Positions 1 through 11,400 of a stretch of DNA of 64,000 nt are shown here, in pieces. Source of the stretch: Panicum virgatum (Eukaryota; Streptophyta; Magnoliopsida; Poales; Poaceae); the NCBI RefSeq assembly GCF_016808335.1, contig NC_053137.1, positions 9,412,506 to 9,476,505 of the forward strand. Direction: 5' to 3'. The position numbers and the translations under genes were made by a program. A model generated the notes under the pieces. It saw only the letters and a list, made by a program, of their open reading frames with translations, did not search any database and was not told the DNA's origin. Every line of letters begins with the position of its first letter. The stretch's first letter is position 1.

Positions 1-455
1 CCTTCCTTGCCCCCTTTCCGCTCGCACGGCCTAAACCCTTTCCACTAGAAGACCCTCCAAACATGACAGCATCAATTGAGCTGTTGGCTTTAAGTTGCGT
101 CTCAACCGATGCGTGTATATATAGGCGAAGGTGTGTTTAGTATTAGTTCAGAGGAGACGTAAATGTATTTGAAAAGCCTACTTAGTATCACTGAAAAGTC
201 TATTGCGAAGGACGCTGAAAAGGCTACTTAGACGTGTCTGTACTTTTCTGAAACATGTTTCGCAGAGGATTAGACAGTACAGGCAAGTGTTGTCACATCT
301 TTCTGCAAATGGTACATATAGGTGTACTGCAAAGCTGGAAGGACGCTGAAAAGGCTAGACTTGTGTTGTCACGTCTGTCTGGGAAAAAACTTGTATATGC
401 CGTAGTAATTAACAAATATGATATTACTTGCAATAATTTTTCCATATCACAAATC
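1..455. other. Intergenic, no gene seen
   Basis: No supported coding region. A 19-base segment (AAGGACGCTGAAAAGGCTA) occurs near 207 and again near 340, each followed by a related ACGTCTGTCTG-like stretch, so this looks like a diverged direct duplication about 135 bp apart. A short open frame from 255 has no recognisable domain and is not called as a gene. Confidence 0.5.
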
Positions 456-548
456 ATCTAGGTTGAATTTTAGGTTGAATTTTAAAATAAATTCATTTAG
501 GTTGAATTTTGACTATAAATAAATTCATTTAGGTTGAATTTTAAAATA
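456..548. repeat. AT-rich short tandem repeat
   Basis: The unit TTAGGTTGAATTTTAAAAT recurs four times with variable spacers containing AAATAAATTCA. It is non-coding simple repeat sequence. Confidence 0.7.
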
Positions 549-709
549 TGATAGCGATGTAACTAGATTCATCTCGAAATGTAGTTTTGTAAAAGTATAT
601 ATATTGACTATATTTCATAATTTTTTATAGAAAAAAAGATAGTGGTCACAGTTGTTTTTGAAAATTGTGTCGATGTCTAAAATGACTTCATTTACCAACC
701 TGGAGGGAG
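549..709. mobile_element. Stowaway MITE remnant (right end)
   Basis: The segment ends in CTGGAGGGAG followed by TA, the right terminus and target dinucleotide of grass Stowaway (Tc1/mariner) MITEs. The sequence just before it (ATCTCGAAATG, AAAATGACTTCA) is the kind of internal sequence such MITEs carry. No left CTCCCTCC end was found, so the element is truncated and its left limit is uncertain. Confidence 0.5.
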
Positions 710-711
710 TA

Positions 712-1330
712 TTTGCTCTTAGATTACTCTGTGTCTGCTATTTTGAAAATATTAACTCAAACGACACTATCGCCTACTTCCAAATTGTTGGCGACTACCA
801 TTCCAAAAGTTTAATTTTACTTCGTGATTCTGTATTATTGACATTTGCCATTGCGAAAACACTAGCAAAAAACCCCCAAATTGTAGATGACTACATATGA
901 ATATCATGGTCGTGAGGAGAGAAACCAAGAAACATTTCTTTGCGCAAAGCTACGACTATACTAGAGAAATTCTAGAAAGGCGACATTATCAACATCTATG
1001 TATGCATCACATCAAAATCTTAAATCACATGTTTCATAAAGTTTCGATATCCATGCAGGTGCCAGCAATAAACAGAAAAAATTATGTAATTTAAATCACG
1101 GAAAAAATTCGCAAGGGCTTCCCTTGTTTTACGAACATTATGGAACCCACAAACATAGCAAGTGCACATCGATAATAGTAATGGAAACAAATGACAAGTA
1201 TAGTATGCCCATGATAAATAACCGACATCCAAACAGTCCAAACAGTCCATAGTGTTGAAACATAAAAAATAACAAGTCCAGACAGTCCATAAAGTTCATA
1301 TGTACAAACCATTTCACTCCAAATAATCCC
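712..1330. other. Intergenic, no gene seen
   Basis: Several short frames are open on both strands, but none has a recognisable motif. It lies between the Stowaway remnant and the 3' end of the MULE transposase and may include that element's 3' terminal region. Confidence 0.4.
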
Positions 1331-3640
1331 TCACTGCCTCCTAGTCCTACCCCTGCCCTTCCCAAGAGCGTCCGTGCCTGGAGTGTAGGCGTCACGAGGA
1401 CAGCGTGCCTGTGCGCGCAAGGCTGCATCTGCTGTGTCGAAGGAGCATCTTCCAGCTGAGACAATCCAATCTCCTCGGCTTCCTCCTCCTCGAAAGTAGC
1501 CCGTGTACCACGGGACGAGCTCTGCAATGGAGGCCATAGAAGTGCCAACACCTGCAGAGGTGTGGGTGAAGCCGTGCACGTCCCTTTGTACCGAAGTCCT
1601 GCAACCAAGACGGCTAGCAGCACGGCATAGCCATTTTGCAATTCTCTGTATTGAAACTTTTAGTAAGTGCACAAATTTGATTAATAGGTTGATGTTAATA
1701 CACATAACCGTTGCGAACTTACTTCAAGAAAAGTGTTCAGTGTGCCCTCGTCCACATCTCATCATGGAAATCTCTCGATGTCGACTATGGTTTGCCTCAG
1801 TGAGTTGCCCTGAAAACAACGAAAGGTAGTGGTTACTCGCCATATGTAATCGAATTATGCTAATGATTTTAATTTGTGCAATAATGTAATTGCAAGCTAA
1901 CATAACACACAATCCAATGGTGGTGCAACGGTGGGTACCCCGGAATCTGCTTCTCTACAGCATTGAGTATACCCTGGTGCCTATCTAAAATGACACAAAC
2001 CTCCCTGCCAGGGCCTACAACATGTCTCCGAACAAGCCGCAAGAACCATTCCTAGCTGTCTTTGTTCTCCCTCTCCACCAAAGCAAATGCCAAAGGAAGC
2101 AATGAATTGTTAGCATCACATGCAATGACTATCAATAGTGTGCCCATATACTTGCCCAGGAGGAATGTACCATCAATGGAAAACACCGGACGACAATGCC
2201 TGAAGGCCTCCACGGACTAGGGAAAACACCAGAAAGTAGGGAAGAATATCTGTCTCCCGTTCCTCCATTCATCCGGCTTTGGGATGTTCTCATAATGCAT
2301 GCCTGTATTTGCTGTTTTCATTGCATTAAACAGTGCTGGCGACTTCTCATAAGCCTCCTCCCAGTCCCCATATATCATCTTCCAGGCCCGTTGCTTTGCC
2401 CGCCATGCTTTTCTGTACTTTATCTTGTAATGAAATAGCTTCTCATTCAATTCAATAATTGACCTAAACTTCATGTTGGACTACTCCTTTAATATTGAGT
2501 ACAACCTTGATGCAATGAGGGTAGATGTTAGCTGTCGATGTCTCTATTCTAGCTCTTCCTCGGCACAAGTGTGTGGTCCTACAACCTTTGTGATCTTGAA
2601 CTTTCTCGTGACCTTCTGTTTCCGAGCACAGACCCGACAATTGCAATTTGCCTTGTTGCACACCATTGTGTAACGTCTCTGCACATAAAAATGCCTAACC
2701 TTGAAAGGCCTTTTCCGTTTCACTGAATACTCCTGCAACCACCTCGGCAGTGTAGGCAAGTCCCTGAACACAATGCCCTTCTTAATTTCAACCACTTCGT
2801 CATCACCATGCTCACGGCACTGTAGCAGCTCATCTTCTCTTCCTTCTGCATATGCCTTGTCAAGATTCCTGTCATCGCTAAATTCAGAAACTTCTGGATC
2901 AATATCAGGACAAACAAGTCTGATGAGCTCTCTATCTTCTGCGCTCAATGGGGGTAGAGGACCGTCATCATCTGAATCTACAGCTCTAACAATGTCATAA
3001 GGCTCCTCTTGATCAGGAATCAAGCATTCCACACTATTAGAGCCCCGCACAGTATTGACTGGTGGAGGGTCTGGAGGAAAACCAATATTATGAGGGCCCT
3101 CTCCTGCATTTAAGCCACATATAGAAAAAGGCATTGGTACCAAGAAATGGAATCAAGGCTCAAATCGAAATGGAAATGAAAATGTTTAACAAAGTCACGT
3201 ACTTGGATGGTCTTGACTCATAGGAATCTCCTAAGGAGGCATACCAACATCAAGAAAAATCCCAACTTGATTCGGGCAAGATTGCGCATCAGGGACCCGA
3301 ACCACATCTTCAACATCGATATGAGTGTTGGCTAACGGCAGTTCTGCGACTGCCAGATTACCCCGTTCTTGCGATAGCACATGAGGGTTGGATGCTCATT
3401 ACGGGTTGGACACACTGGAGGGTGGGATCATTTGACACCTTCCGCATAATCAAATCTAAACATTGGATCTCATTCTTCATGACAGTATTGACATACCTCT
3501 TCCCACTCAATCTCTGATGCAATCCTGACATACCAAGATCTGCGGTGCCGAGCTCGGCGCCAAGATTCACGGCGCCGAGCCTCGACCACGTCAGACTCCA
3601 GGTCACCCAGCTGGTTGAGCGGGCATGGCACCTTAGCACC
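1331..3640 (-). pseudogene. Mutator-like (MULE) transposase, decayed
   Basis: A minus-strand transposase remnant. One frame runs from 3143 to about 1921. It holds an acidic N-terminal segment, then the zinc-binding MuDR-type region (CRVCARKQK and VVGPHTC), then the linker with GDWEEAYEK and MHYENIPKPDEW, then the start of the catalytic MULE domain (PVFSIDGTFLLGKYMG, ACDANNSLLPLAFALVE, CVILDRHQGILNAVEK). Four in-frame stops, all TAG, interrupt it at 2544-2546, 2481-2483, 2217-2219 and 2052-2054. Homology fades after GYPPLHH at about 1921 and resumes in a C-terminal exon (1331-1640) ending in TPGTDALGKGRGRTRRQ. An upstream frame (3358-3540) may be an earlier exon. The enzyme would catalyse cut-and-paste transposition; this copy cannot. 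Terminal inverted repeats were not located. Confidence 0.85.
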
Positions 3641-3700
3641 GCAGACTATGGCGCCGAGACGTGTTATCTTGGCGCCATGGTCTACGGCGTCGAGCCCCAG
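3541..3700. repeat. GGCGCC-centred repeats in the MULE 5' region
   Basis: GGCGCCGAG or its complement occurs repeatedly in about 150 bp (GAGCTCGGCGCCAAGAT, GGCGCCGAGCC, GGCGCCGAGAC, TTGGCGCCATGG, GGCGTCGAGCC). The copies are in both orientations and could fold back. They lie just upstream of the transposase frame and are probably leader or regulatory sequence of that element. Confidence 0.55.
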
Positions 3701-3770
3701 GGTCCATTTCCGCAAATCATTACGAAAAGGGCCTATATGTGAAAAACTTTTACAAAAAGGGCTAGAAAGC

Positions 3771-4194
3771 AAAAAAAAAAGCAGTCGCCGCGAGTTAAGG
3801 CACGTACGCGCATATACGGCGGTGCTGGCTGATCAGTGAGCGCGCCACGAAGGATCTCAACAATCGATCTCCGATATTATGTTTTTTTTTTTCGTTTTTG
3901 GAAACAACACAACACGTTTGCAGCAGCCCCAGTTTTCCTTTCACGGCCTCGCGGGTCTTCTGCCGGTTCTGCGTGACTCCGCACCCTGCTGCATGCACCA
4001 CGGTCCACGGCACCCCCCGCCAGATTCTGCATGCACCCAATTAGTGGTGGGCCCCAGCATCCCATTCCCAAAGTGGCCGCCGTGAGGCCACGCGTTACTA
4101 CATGCACTTCTGCACCACGGCGAGATTACGCATGCGCCCCAGGTGGTGGTGGGCCCACCATCCCATTCCCTTTTGACTTCCTCAAATCCAATGT
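3771..4194. other. Intergenic, no gene seen
   Basis: GC-rich, non-coding. A segment containing GTGGTGGGCCC and CATCCCATTCCC is duplicated (4043-4075 and 4145-4170), with TGCACCACGG also repeated. This is a diverged direct repeat of about 105 bp. Confidence 0.4.
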
Positions 4195-4197
4195 TTA

Positions 4198-4594
4198 GAG
4201 GATCTCCAGCAGTTTGGCAAATCGAGTTGCCATCTTTGGTTTTTGGCAAAAACGTTAAAAATACTCCGCCAATAATTTGGCAACTTGGGAAAAACCAGCC
4301 TCCAACGCGTAAATATACGCGCGCGGCGCGCGGTTGGCATCTTGGTTTCTAGTTAGGTGGGAGGGTGAAAAAAAACAGAGAAGGGTTCCTGATTTAAGTT
4401 TTCAAGAGGTGGAAGGGCATAAATATAATTTTGTTTCTCTCTCAGGGTTCCTGATGTAAGTTAGATATGGATTTGGCAAGTGAATTATGCCAAACTGTTG
4501 GAGATAAATTCTTTTTTTACTTGGTATATCTTTTTAGAAGTTGGCAAAACACAAGATATGCCAAGTAAAATATGACAAACTCTTGGAGATGCTC
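4198..4594. mobile_element. PIF/Harbinger (Tourist-like) MITE
   Basis: The left end GAGGATCTCCAGCAGTTTGG and the complement of the right end, GAGCATCTCCAAGAGTTTGT, match as terminal inverted repeats. TTA flanks both sides (4195-4197 and 4595-4597), the target duplication expected of PIF/Harbinger elements. The element is 397 bp with no coding capacity. Internal copies of the end motif (CCAAACTGTTGGAGAT near 4490) suggest internal duplication or a nested relative. Confidence 0.85.
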
Positions 4595-4597
4595 TTA

Positions 4598-5812
4598 GTT
4601 GTTTTTAAAAAGAATCAATTGTTAAATGTATAATTTATATGCATAACTTAGTATACAAAAAATTATATAAAGCAAAAGAAAGTGCACTCAGATGTATAGC
4701 AAAAAAAGAAGAAAATAATTTATACAACAAACTTGTGTTGCTAAAGTATGAAAAAATATGTTTATTTGATAAATTTATATATATAACTTTTATGGGAAGA
4801 ATCATATAATTAACATTTCCATCAAAACTTTGTTGCAAACAAATTTGAAGAGAAAAAAAAGTTGTGCAGAAAGATAATTCTCAGAAGGAAAGAAATATTG
4901 ATATAACTTATGCAAAAGAATTCGTTCACAAAAGAACTTATTCAAAAGAAAGCAAAACAATTATATAAAGTTTAACTTATGCAGAAAAGAAGCCAAAACT
5001 AATATAATATGTATATATAACTTCTCCAATAACAAAGTTATTGTATCCGTTGCAACAATTTTTTGGGAGGGAAAATAAGGAAACGAAAGAAAAAAACAAG
5101 CACTCGCCTCCGGCACGCGGCAGCGCTGCTTGCTGTGCCTATGCTGGGTGGCTGGCAGCAACTCGGTGGCGCAGCAGCTCTCCGATGTGAAGGATAAAAG
5201 AGAAAAAAAAGAATAGGGTAGAAAATAGATGAGACGAGTCAGGTGGGAAGGAAAAATGAGGGTAGAAAGCAGTTGATAGTTGGTAGGGCCACGCACGTGA
5301 GAGCAGTGCAGGCAACTCGCACGGTCGGAGAATCGACTCCCGCCCATAAACGCCGGGGCCAGCAGCTACGGGGCCAACTCGTACAGTGGGCTGATTTCTA
5401 CACGAGCCCGTGAAAGCTGCTCTTGCCGAGCATCCTCACTCGAGTAAGCTTTTCAGACAACTGCGGAGAAAGATTTATTGTGCTTTAAGGGCCTGATTTT
5501 GTACGACAATGTTGCGTTTGTTAGACACTATACGCTGTCTGCAAAAATATGAAATTTTACCACTAATTAATTTTTTTATTGTAAAACTAATTAGCCTGCT
5601 GCAAACATCATATTTGTGGACGTTTTATTTTGAACAGACAAAGCGGATCACTTTTTTTTTTAACTCTTGAATGTTACAGGGAAATCTCAAACGGAAATTC
5701 AGTTAAATAGCTAGAAGACCTCTTTTTTTTTAAGAAATAAGTAGAAGACCTCTTGTTACTTGTGACGCTAGTTCTACTTCTTCGCACCCTATACATCTAA
5801 GTAATCAAGATG
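4598..5812. other. Intergenic, no gene seen
   Basis: AT-rich to about 5080 and then mixed. The longest minus-strand frame (4961-5347) has low-complexity Ser/Phe/Leu content and no domain, so it is not called. Nothing else is supported. Confidence 0.5.
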
Positions 5813-5814
5813 TA

Positions 5815-6080
5815 CTCCCTCCATATAGGAAATAGATGACGTTCAGGACAACGACACGGTCTTCAAAACATAACTTTAGCTGCTTATTTTTATAAAAATA
5901 TTTATTGAAAAGTGATATATATATATATATATATTTTATGAAAGTGTTTTTTAAAACAAATCTATTCATATAATTTTCACTTTTTCAAATTCAATAACTT
6001 AAAAGCTATTCATGATTTATATTTCCAATGTTTGACTCAAATCTTGTCCAAAACGACATCTAAATCCTATATGGAGGGAG
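5815..6080. mobile_element. Stowaway MITE, complete
   Basis: It begins CTCCCTCCATATAGGA and ends CCTATATGGAGGGAG, an almost perfect inverted repeat. TA flanks both ends (5813-5814 and 6081-6082). It is 266 bp, AT-rich and non-coding, with a (TA)n run near 5920. Length, termini and TA duplication identify a Stowaway (Tc1/mariner) MITE. Confidence 0.95.
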
Positions 6081-6082
6081 TA

Positions 6083-6426
6083 CTTGTGACTGCAACAAAC
6101 ATTCAAGATGGTCAAATGCTGTCGTAACACGAAATATAACAATACCCGGGCGTGTCCTGAACAGGTTACCACTGATGGCTAATGTTGGTTCTTTTTTTTG
6201 GAACCAACAATATTCGACAAGTGCGTTTCTATTGATTTCGCAGAAAAAAGTACAAAGTTATGCCCCTAAGAGGCCATAACCAAGAAAAAAAAACCCCCAC
6301 AGAATTAGGCCCGCATCCACACTTCTACAGACTAGTAAAGCACATGCCCGTATCCACATTTCTACAAACTCTCATACCGCATTAAAGATAATCAATTCAT
6401 TAACCCGTGCGCCTGAGTTAGCAATA
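6083..6426. other. Intergenic, no gene seen
   Basis: No coding region. It contains poly-T and poly-A runs and a short near-duplicate (CATGCCCGTATCCACATTTCT near 6340 against GCCCGCATCCACACTTCT near 6309). Confidence 0.4.
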
Positions 6427-6429
6427 TTA

Positions 6430-6510
6430 GAGCATCTTCAAGAGTTTCTTCAAATCACACAAAGCCAAATCTCATTTAGCTAGCCATTTAGCTATCTAAT
6501 GGGTGGGAAA
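6430..6510. mobile_element. PIF/Harbinger left end, truncated
   Basis: TTA at 6427-6429 is followed by GAGCATCTTCAAGAGTTTCT, the same terminal sequence as the MITE at 4198-4594. No matching right end was found. The GC-rich segment to about 6790 could be its interior. Confidence 0.5.
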
Positions 6511-6626
6511 CCCAGCAGCTTCTCCATCCATCCTCTTCTCCTGCTGACTAGTGGGCCCCCGATCCATCTCCTTCTTCACGAGTTGCATCCGCCCGCTCCA
6601 CCCCATCTCCCTCCGGCAGCCCGCTG

Positions 6627-6776
6627 CCATCTGCGTCCTTCCCCATGCCGCCGCCGGCCGCGTCCTCCCCCTCACCGCTGGCCCGGGAGTCGAGCCCGCC
6701 GCCATCTGCGTCCTTCCCCCGTGCCGCCGCCGGCCGCGTCGTCCCCTTCACCGCCGGCCTGGGAGTCGAGCCCGCC
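6627..6776. repeat. 75-bp GC-rich tandem duplication
   Basis: Two adjacent copies (6627-6701 and 6702-6776) begin CCATCTGCGTCCTTCCCC and end GGAGTCGAGCCCGCC. Open frames across it on either strand are composition artefacts. Confidence 0.8.
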
Positions 6777-6799
6777 ACCAGCCGCATCCTGCCCCTCAT

Positions 6800-7289
6800 G
6801 CTGTTGAAAGTCTTGCCTCAGCTTTTCTTTGAGGTGGTACCAGCTTGAGACTGACAATGTTTGCAGATAAGAGTACCAGCTTGTGACTGGACCTTCACAA
6901 GCCATGTCGAATGACTTTGCCATGGTCGGATCGTCTCCGCCAGTAGAGGTGATTGTAGCTTCATATGCCATAAGGAATTGGGTTGGATCTGTTGATTCGT
7001 TGTACTTTGGGAGTTGGGTGGGTTTGTAGCCGAGAGGCTAAGGTGTTTGCTGTAGTGTTGCTGAAAGTGGAGAGTTGGGTAAAATGGGGGGTTTGGTGGG
7101 TATTGGTGGTGGGTGTCCTCTTGGCGAAGGTGATTCGTTTGGCGAAGGTTGTGGGTTTCTATTTGTTGTGATGTCTCCATTGAAGAGTGGAAGGGTATTT
7201 GGTTGTGGAGCATTTGGGTGCCCTCACAAGCTTTTTGTAGGTCTTCGACTTCGGTTTGCATTGCGGCTAGTCAACGACCCTCCGGTTTG
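6800..7289 (-). pseudogene. Gypsy-type gag remnant
   Basis: On the minus strand, the stretch MAYEATITSTGGDDPTMAKS followed by ACEGPVTSWYS and LKEKLRQDFQ resembles the retrotransposon gag (capsid) domain of plant Ty3/Gypsy elements. A Gln/Asn/Pro-rich stretch (6980-7261) in another frame lies upstream of it, so there is at least one frameshift. The remnant stops at the left terminus of the CACTA element at 7290 and joins unrelated GC-rich sequence at about 6800. It encodes only part of gag and is not functional. Confidence 0.7.
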
Positions 7290-7299
7290 CACTACTACA

Positions 7300-7510
7300 G
7301 AAATGGTTTGTAGGGGCGGGTAGAATAGCATTTTTAGGGGCGGGCGCGATACCCACCCCTGTCTCTCGCTGCTATAAATCAAGATTTCTTGGGGCGGGTC
7401 AAGGCATCAGGCGCCCCTGAAAAAGGTTTTTCAGGGGCGGGCAATGGCCTTACCCGCCCCTCAAAATGAGACAGGGGCGGCTTGTGGCACAACCCGCCCC
7501 GGAAAATTGG
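7300..7510. repeat. CACTA left subterminal repeat array
   Basis: Repeated AGGGGCGGGT and its complement ACCCGCCCCT in both orientations (for example 7313-7322, 7337-7344, 7432-7441, 7456-7465, 7474-7481, 7492-7500). In En/Spm such subterminal motifs bind TnpA; that role is inferred here. Confidence 0.85.
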
Positions 7511-7610
7511 TTCCCACCCCACCCGTTTTTGAAATTTGTTTCCCGCCAATTTTTACCAAATATGTTTCCCACTTCTGTTTGAATTTTCACATATCAAGCT
7601 AGCGCGCAAT

Positions 7611-8268
7611 TAGGGATGGCAACGGGTCGGGTATGGTGCGGGTAGAGCAAATACCCGCCCGCAACAATACCCGAAACTTTAAGGCATACCCGTACCCGTG
7701 AAGTCTAGCGGGTAAAATTTTATACCCATACCCACCGGGTACGGGTCAGATTTCGGGTACCCATCGGGTATTTTAATAATAGCATAAATAACCTATCATT
7801 TGGTCGAATTGACTAGCATATTTTGAATTTATCATCCATATAAGCGAACGCAAAGCATTAGTAGAACTAAACGGACCATCTTGCATCATTTTTTTTATTT
7901 TTATCATCTATTTTGTAGTTGTATGTAAGTATATGCGTTCAATTCTAGTTATTTTTTTCATCTAAAAAATGTAACAATGATCATACGCTTCACTACAAAT
8001 AATAAGCAAAATGTAAATGTCATTTTCACATATATTAGTTCACACAATCTCACTATCCATCTATTTAGTTCATACAATCACAAGAAAATGAGACATAAAA
8101 TTTGTGAATGATACAAGTTCACTAGATTATTTTTTATATTTCAGGTACCCAACGGGTACCCGCGGCGCGGGTAAAATTTTATACCCATACCCATACCCGC
8201 GGGTAAAATTTCATACCCATACCCTCACCCATCGGGTCAGGTATCCGCGGGTAAAATTGCCATCCCTA
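7611..8268. mobile_element. hAT-type non-autonomous element nested in CACTA
   Basis: It begins TAGGGATGGCAA and ends TTGCCATCCCTA, a perfect 12-bp inverted repeat. CGCGCAAT flanks both sides (7603-7610 and 8269-8276), the 8-bp duplication diagnostic of hAT. It is 658 bp with no coding region. Both ends are rich in GGGTA and TACCC repeats (CGGGTACCCATACCC style), long subterminal inverted arrays. It interrupts the CACTA left arm downstream of the third gene. Confidence 0.95.
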
Positions 8269-8420
8269 CGCGCAATTGAGGATTTTCTGATCGATGATGC
8301 TTAAATATAACTAATTACATATTCGAAAAAAAATTATAAAGAAAGTATTAGTATAGTGTATCATTAGAGTACATACATTCATCATGAAATTGCACATAGA
8401 ATTAATTGCATAGTTTTGTC

Positions 8421-11400
8421 CTATTTCTTCTGACTAATGCTACTATAGCCGGCTCGGAGTTGCTGATTGTCCCACTGACAGAGGCTTCTATATTTTGAGT
8501 CAGTTGACAGTTCATGCTCCGGATGAATAAAATATCCATCTATATGGACCACTTCATGCAATATGAAACGACATAAATCATCAACTACATTGAGAAGTTG
8601 TCGCTCATGGAGTGGACCTTGGTGTTTTTCCCGTGAAGCCTGCAAATAAAACATCCATTAGATGCAAGCAGAAAAATATGCAATTATGCTTCTATTCCTA
8701 GCAAAATATAGACCCTTATACATTGGGAATCTGTTGTGTATCTATGGAGCTCCCACATGTGCTCGCACAGGTAGTATCCACAGTACACAGAACCTGCAGG
8801 TTGCTTGTGGCATGGAAAGTGTGTGCGTATCACCATTTCTTCTTGTCTATCTGGGGGATGAATTCCTCCTTTGAAAATGTAGTGCTTGTAAGCCCTGTTA
8901 TTTTATGGAAAAATAAAATAAGAAGTTACTTATATATGGAAGATTTAGTATGATGTCCAATATGATATATGAAAAAATAAATGTAGAGGATAACAATTTC
9001 GTTAACATTTTTAGGATGGATAGGAATTCTGCGTATGTTTTTTTCTCAAAATCAGCAGAGTCAAATACAAGCATTTTTTCGAGCTTCGGCTGTAACATAA
9101 TTGCAATCCAGTGATTTCTACAAAAATATCATATAGGCATTTAGTCGAAGCAAGTGCATATTATAACAAATGATTGAAATTACACATACCGGAAGTGGTA
9201 TGGTGCCCATATGACATCCCTATCCTGCCACAATTGCATCTGAAGCGATATGTATGCACCTACTTTCCTTACGATATCTTTGTGTAACTCTCTTCGCTTT
9301 GCAGCTTTTGCTTTGTGCGTTGAACACTTGTTCAGCTCTTCGTGGTCATCCTTCCACAATATTGGCCCGTAATGCCTTGACTCACAAATAGCGAACAGGT
9401 CAAGGAACGTAACCTTACGATTTATAGCATCCGCTTGTCATTGTTGCATCTTGTAGAATGAAATGTCCCAACTAATTAGATATGTATGCATATATAATTA
9501 TAGGTCATTGCATATAAGGTATCAGTTTGGATGCAACACTTACATGCACCAGAGTCTGACCATTTCTATGTTGAGTTCTTTGAGACGGAACATGTCTTGG
9601 ATCTCTTCAAAATCGAACATGATATCATTGATACCCTCAGATTTGGGTCCAAAAATATCGGGATCATACTGAGCCCAAATGGTTTTGAGTCCAAGTCTAC
9701 ATGCTCTTTGTGTACCAACTATGCATCATCTTCATAAAAGGAGGAACCCCTTCCATCAAAGAGTCGGGTAGAAATGGCATACCATATTCAAATTTTAGCG
9801 GACATTCCGGTAAATCTGCTATGTCATCAACCCCAACATAATGATGGAAGTCGTAGTCAGTGCGGGGCAAGGAAAAGCCCGGTCGTCTGGTGACACTAGA
9901 ATTCGAAACATCCTTTGATTTATCCTTGGACTTATCCTTTGAGCTCTGCTTGGTGTTTTCTGCGTGCCATCTATTTACAATCTCTGAGTCTTCCTTCTCA
10001 TAAGACCGTATCACTCGTGGTACATACTGGCCATGTTGTGGTGGTGGAATTGAGCCCGTGTGCGCTTGTGGTGATTCTTGCCTAGGTGCTGATGATGCTT
10101 GAACTGGTAGACGAGATGATCCGGAAGCAGGAGCTGGTGGTGATGTTGGAGCTGGTGGCGAAGGTAGAGGTGGTGGTTCGGAAGCTGGAGCTCGTGACGA
10201 TGCAGGAGCTAGTTGCGGTGATGCTGGAGCTGGTGGCGAAGATGGAGCTTGAGGAGCTGGTGGCGAAGGTGGAGCTGGACGAGCTGGTGGCGATGGTGGA
10301 GCTGGTGGAGATGCTGGAGCTGGTGGCGAAGATGGAGCTTGAGGAGATGGTGGCGAAGGTGGAGCTGCAGGAGCTGTTGGCGATGGTGGAGCTGGTGGAG
10401 ATGCTGGAGCTTGTGGCGATGTTGGCGGGGCCGGTACATATAGTAGAGCTGGTAGAGACTGTTGTGGTGATGGCGAGGTAAGATTTGGCGAAACAAGCAG
10501 TATAATATCTCGCTTGTGCCACAGCATGGTGATGCCAACGCATTGTCCAAGCATGGTCTTCCCATCTGCAGTGGGGATGTCTATCTCGTTGTCTTCATAG
10601 CTTGATTTCAGGAGCTCCTGCACTCGTACCCATGCATATAGGGGCAGGATTGGTTTTCCCTCAAATAAAGCCCCAGCAGGATCCACGTGGGCCTTGGCAA
10701 CTTCTTTCGTCTTCCCAGCTCTACCGATCGGATAGAGCAGCATGCATGGAGTAATAGTTGTTACAGAATCCATCGGGTATGGTTGTGCTGTCGTTGACGC
10801 AACACTGCTCTGAGCACATGTCGAATTCGATTGGGCTAATACCGAAGGGGGCATCATCACAAGCTGGCCAGACTGCTGCTTTGCAATTTGTGCAAATATT
10901 TCCTTAAATTTTGATTCTGCTGCTTGCTCTACCGCTTGTATCATCTCTTCCTTGTAGCGGTCATGCCTCTTGTAGGTTGACCGGTCCTCTTAGAACCCAT
11001 CCTTAAATGACAACTTAGAGGACACGCCTCTGATGCGACCTCCATGCTCTTTGGACCCAAGGGCTGTACTAAGCACATCCTTATCCCTCTTGGCTTTGAA
11101 CTTTCCTTGACTCTGAAGGTCGGTAAGTTCATACATTTTTTGTGCGACGGCCTCGGTCTGTGATTCATCAAAATGTGGCTTGCCATCCACTATCTTAGGC
11201 TTCCTTGCTTCAAGCCAGAACCAGCCACGATCAGTAAGGCCTTGAAAAGGGTCAGGTAGCCCTGATCGACCTTCCTTTGGTATCCCCCCGGGCCAAGACG
11301 GACTTTATGTACGTTGCTCAATGCTAGATCTCTATTTCTCTTGCTCAGAGCTAGAGATTCCTCAGAGTTCTTTTGCCGAACAAAGTCTTCCCATTGTTGT

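Noticed and set aside
8421..9740. Host SUMO protease (Ulp1) gene
   Set aside because: It continues from CACTA coding sequence, lies within the CACTA termini and is frameshifted.
9697..10944. Host proline-rich (extensin-like) protein
   Set aside because: The Pro/Ala/Ser run is a linker inside the CACTA gene, with Transposase_24 sequence before it and Ulp1-like sequence after it; there is no signal peptide.
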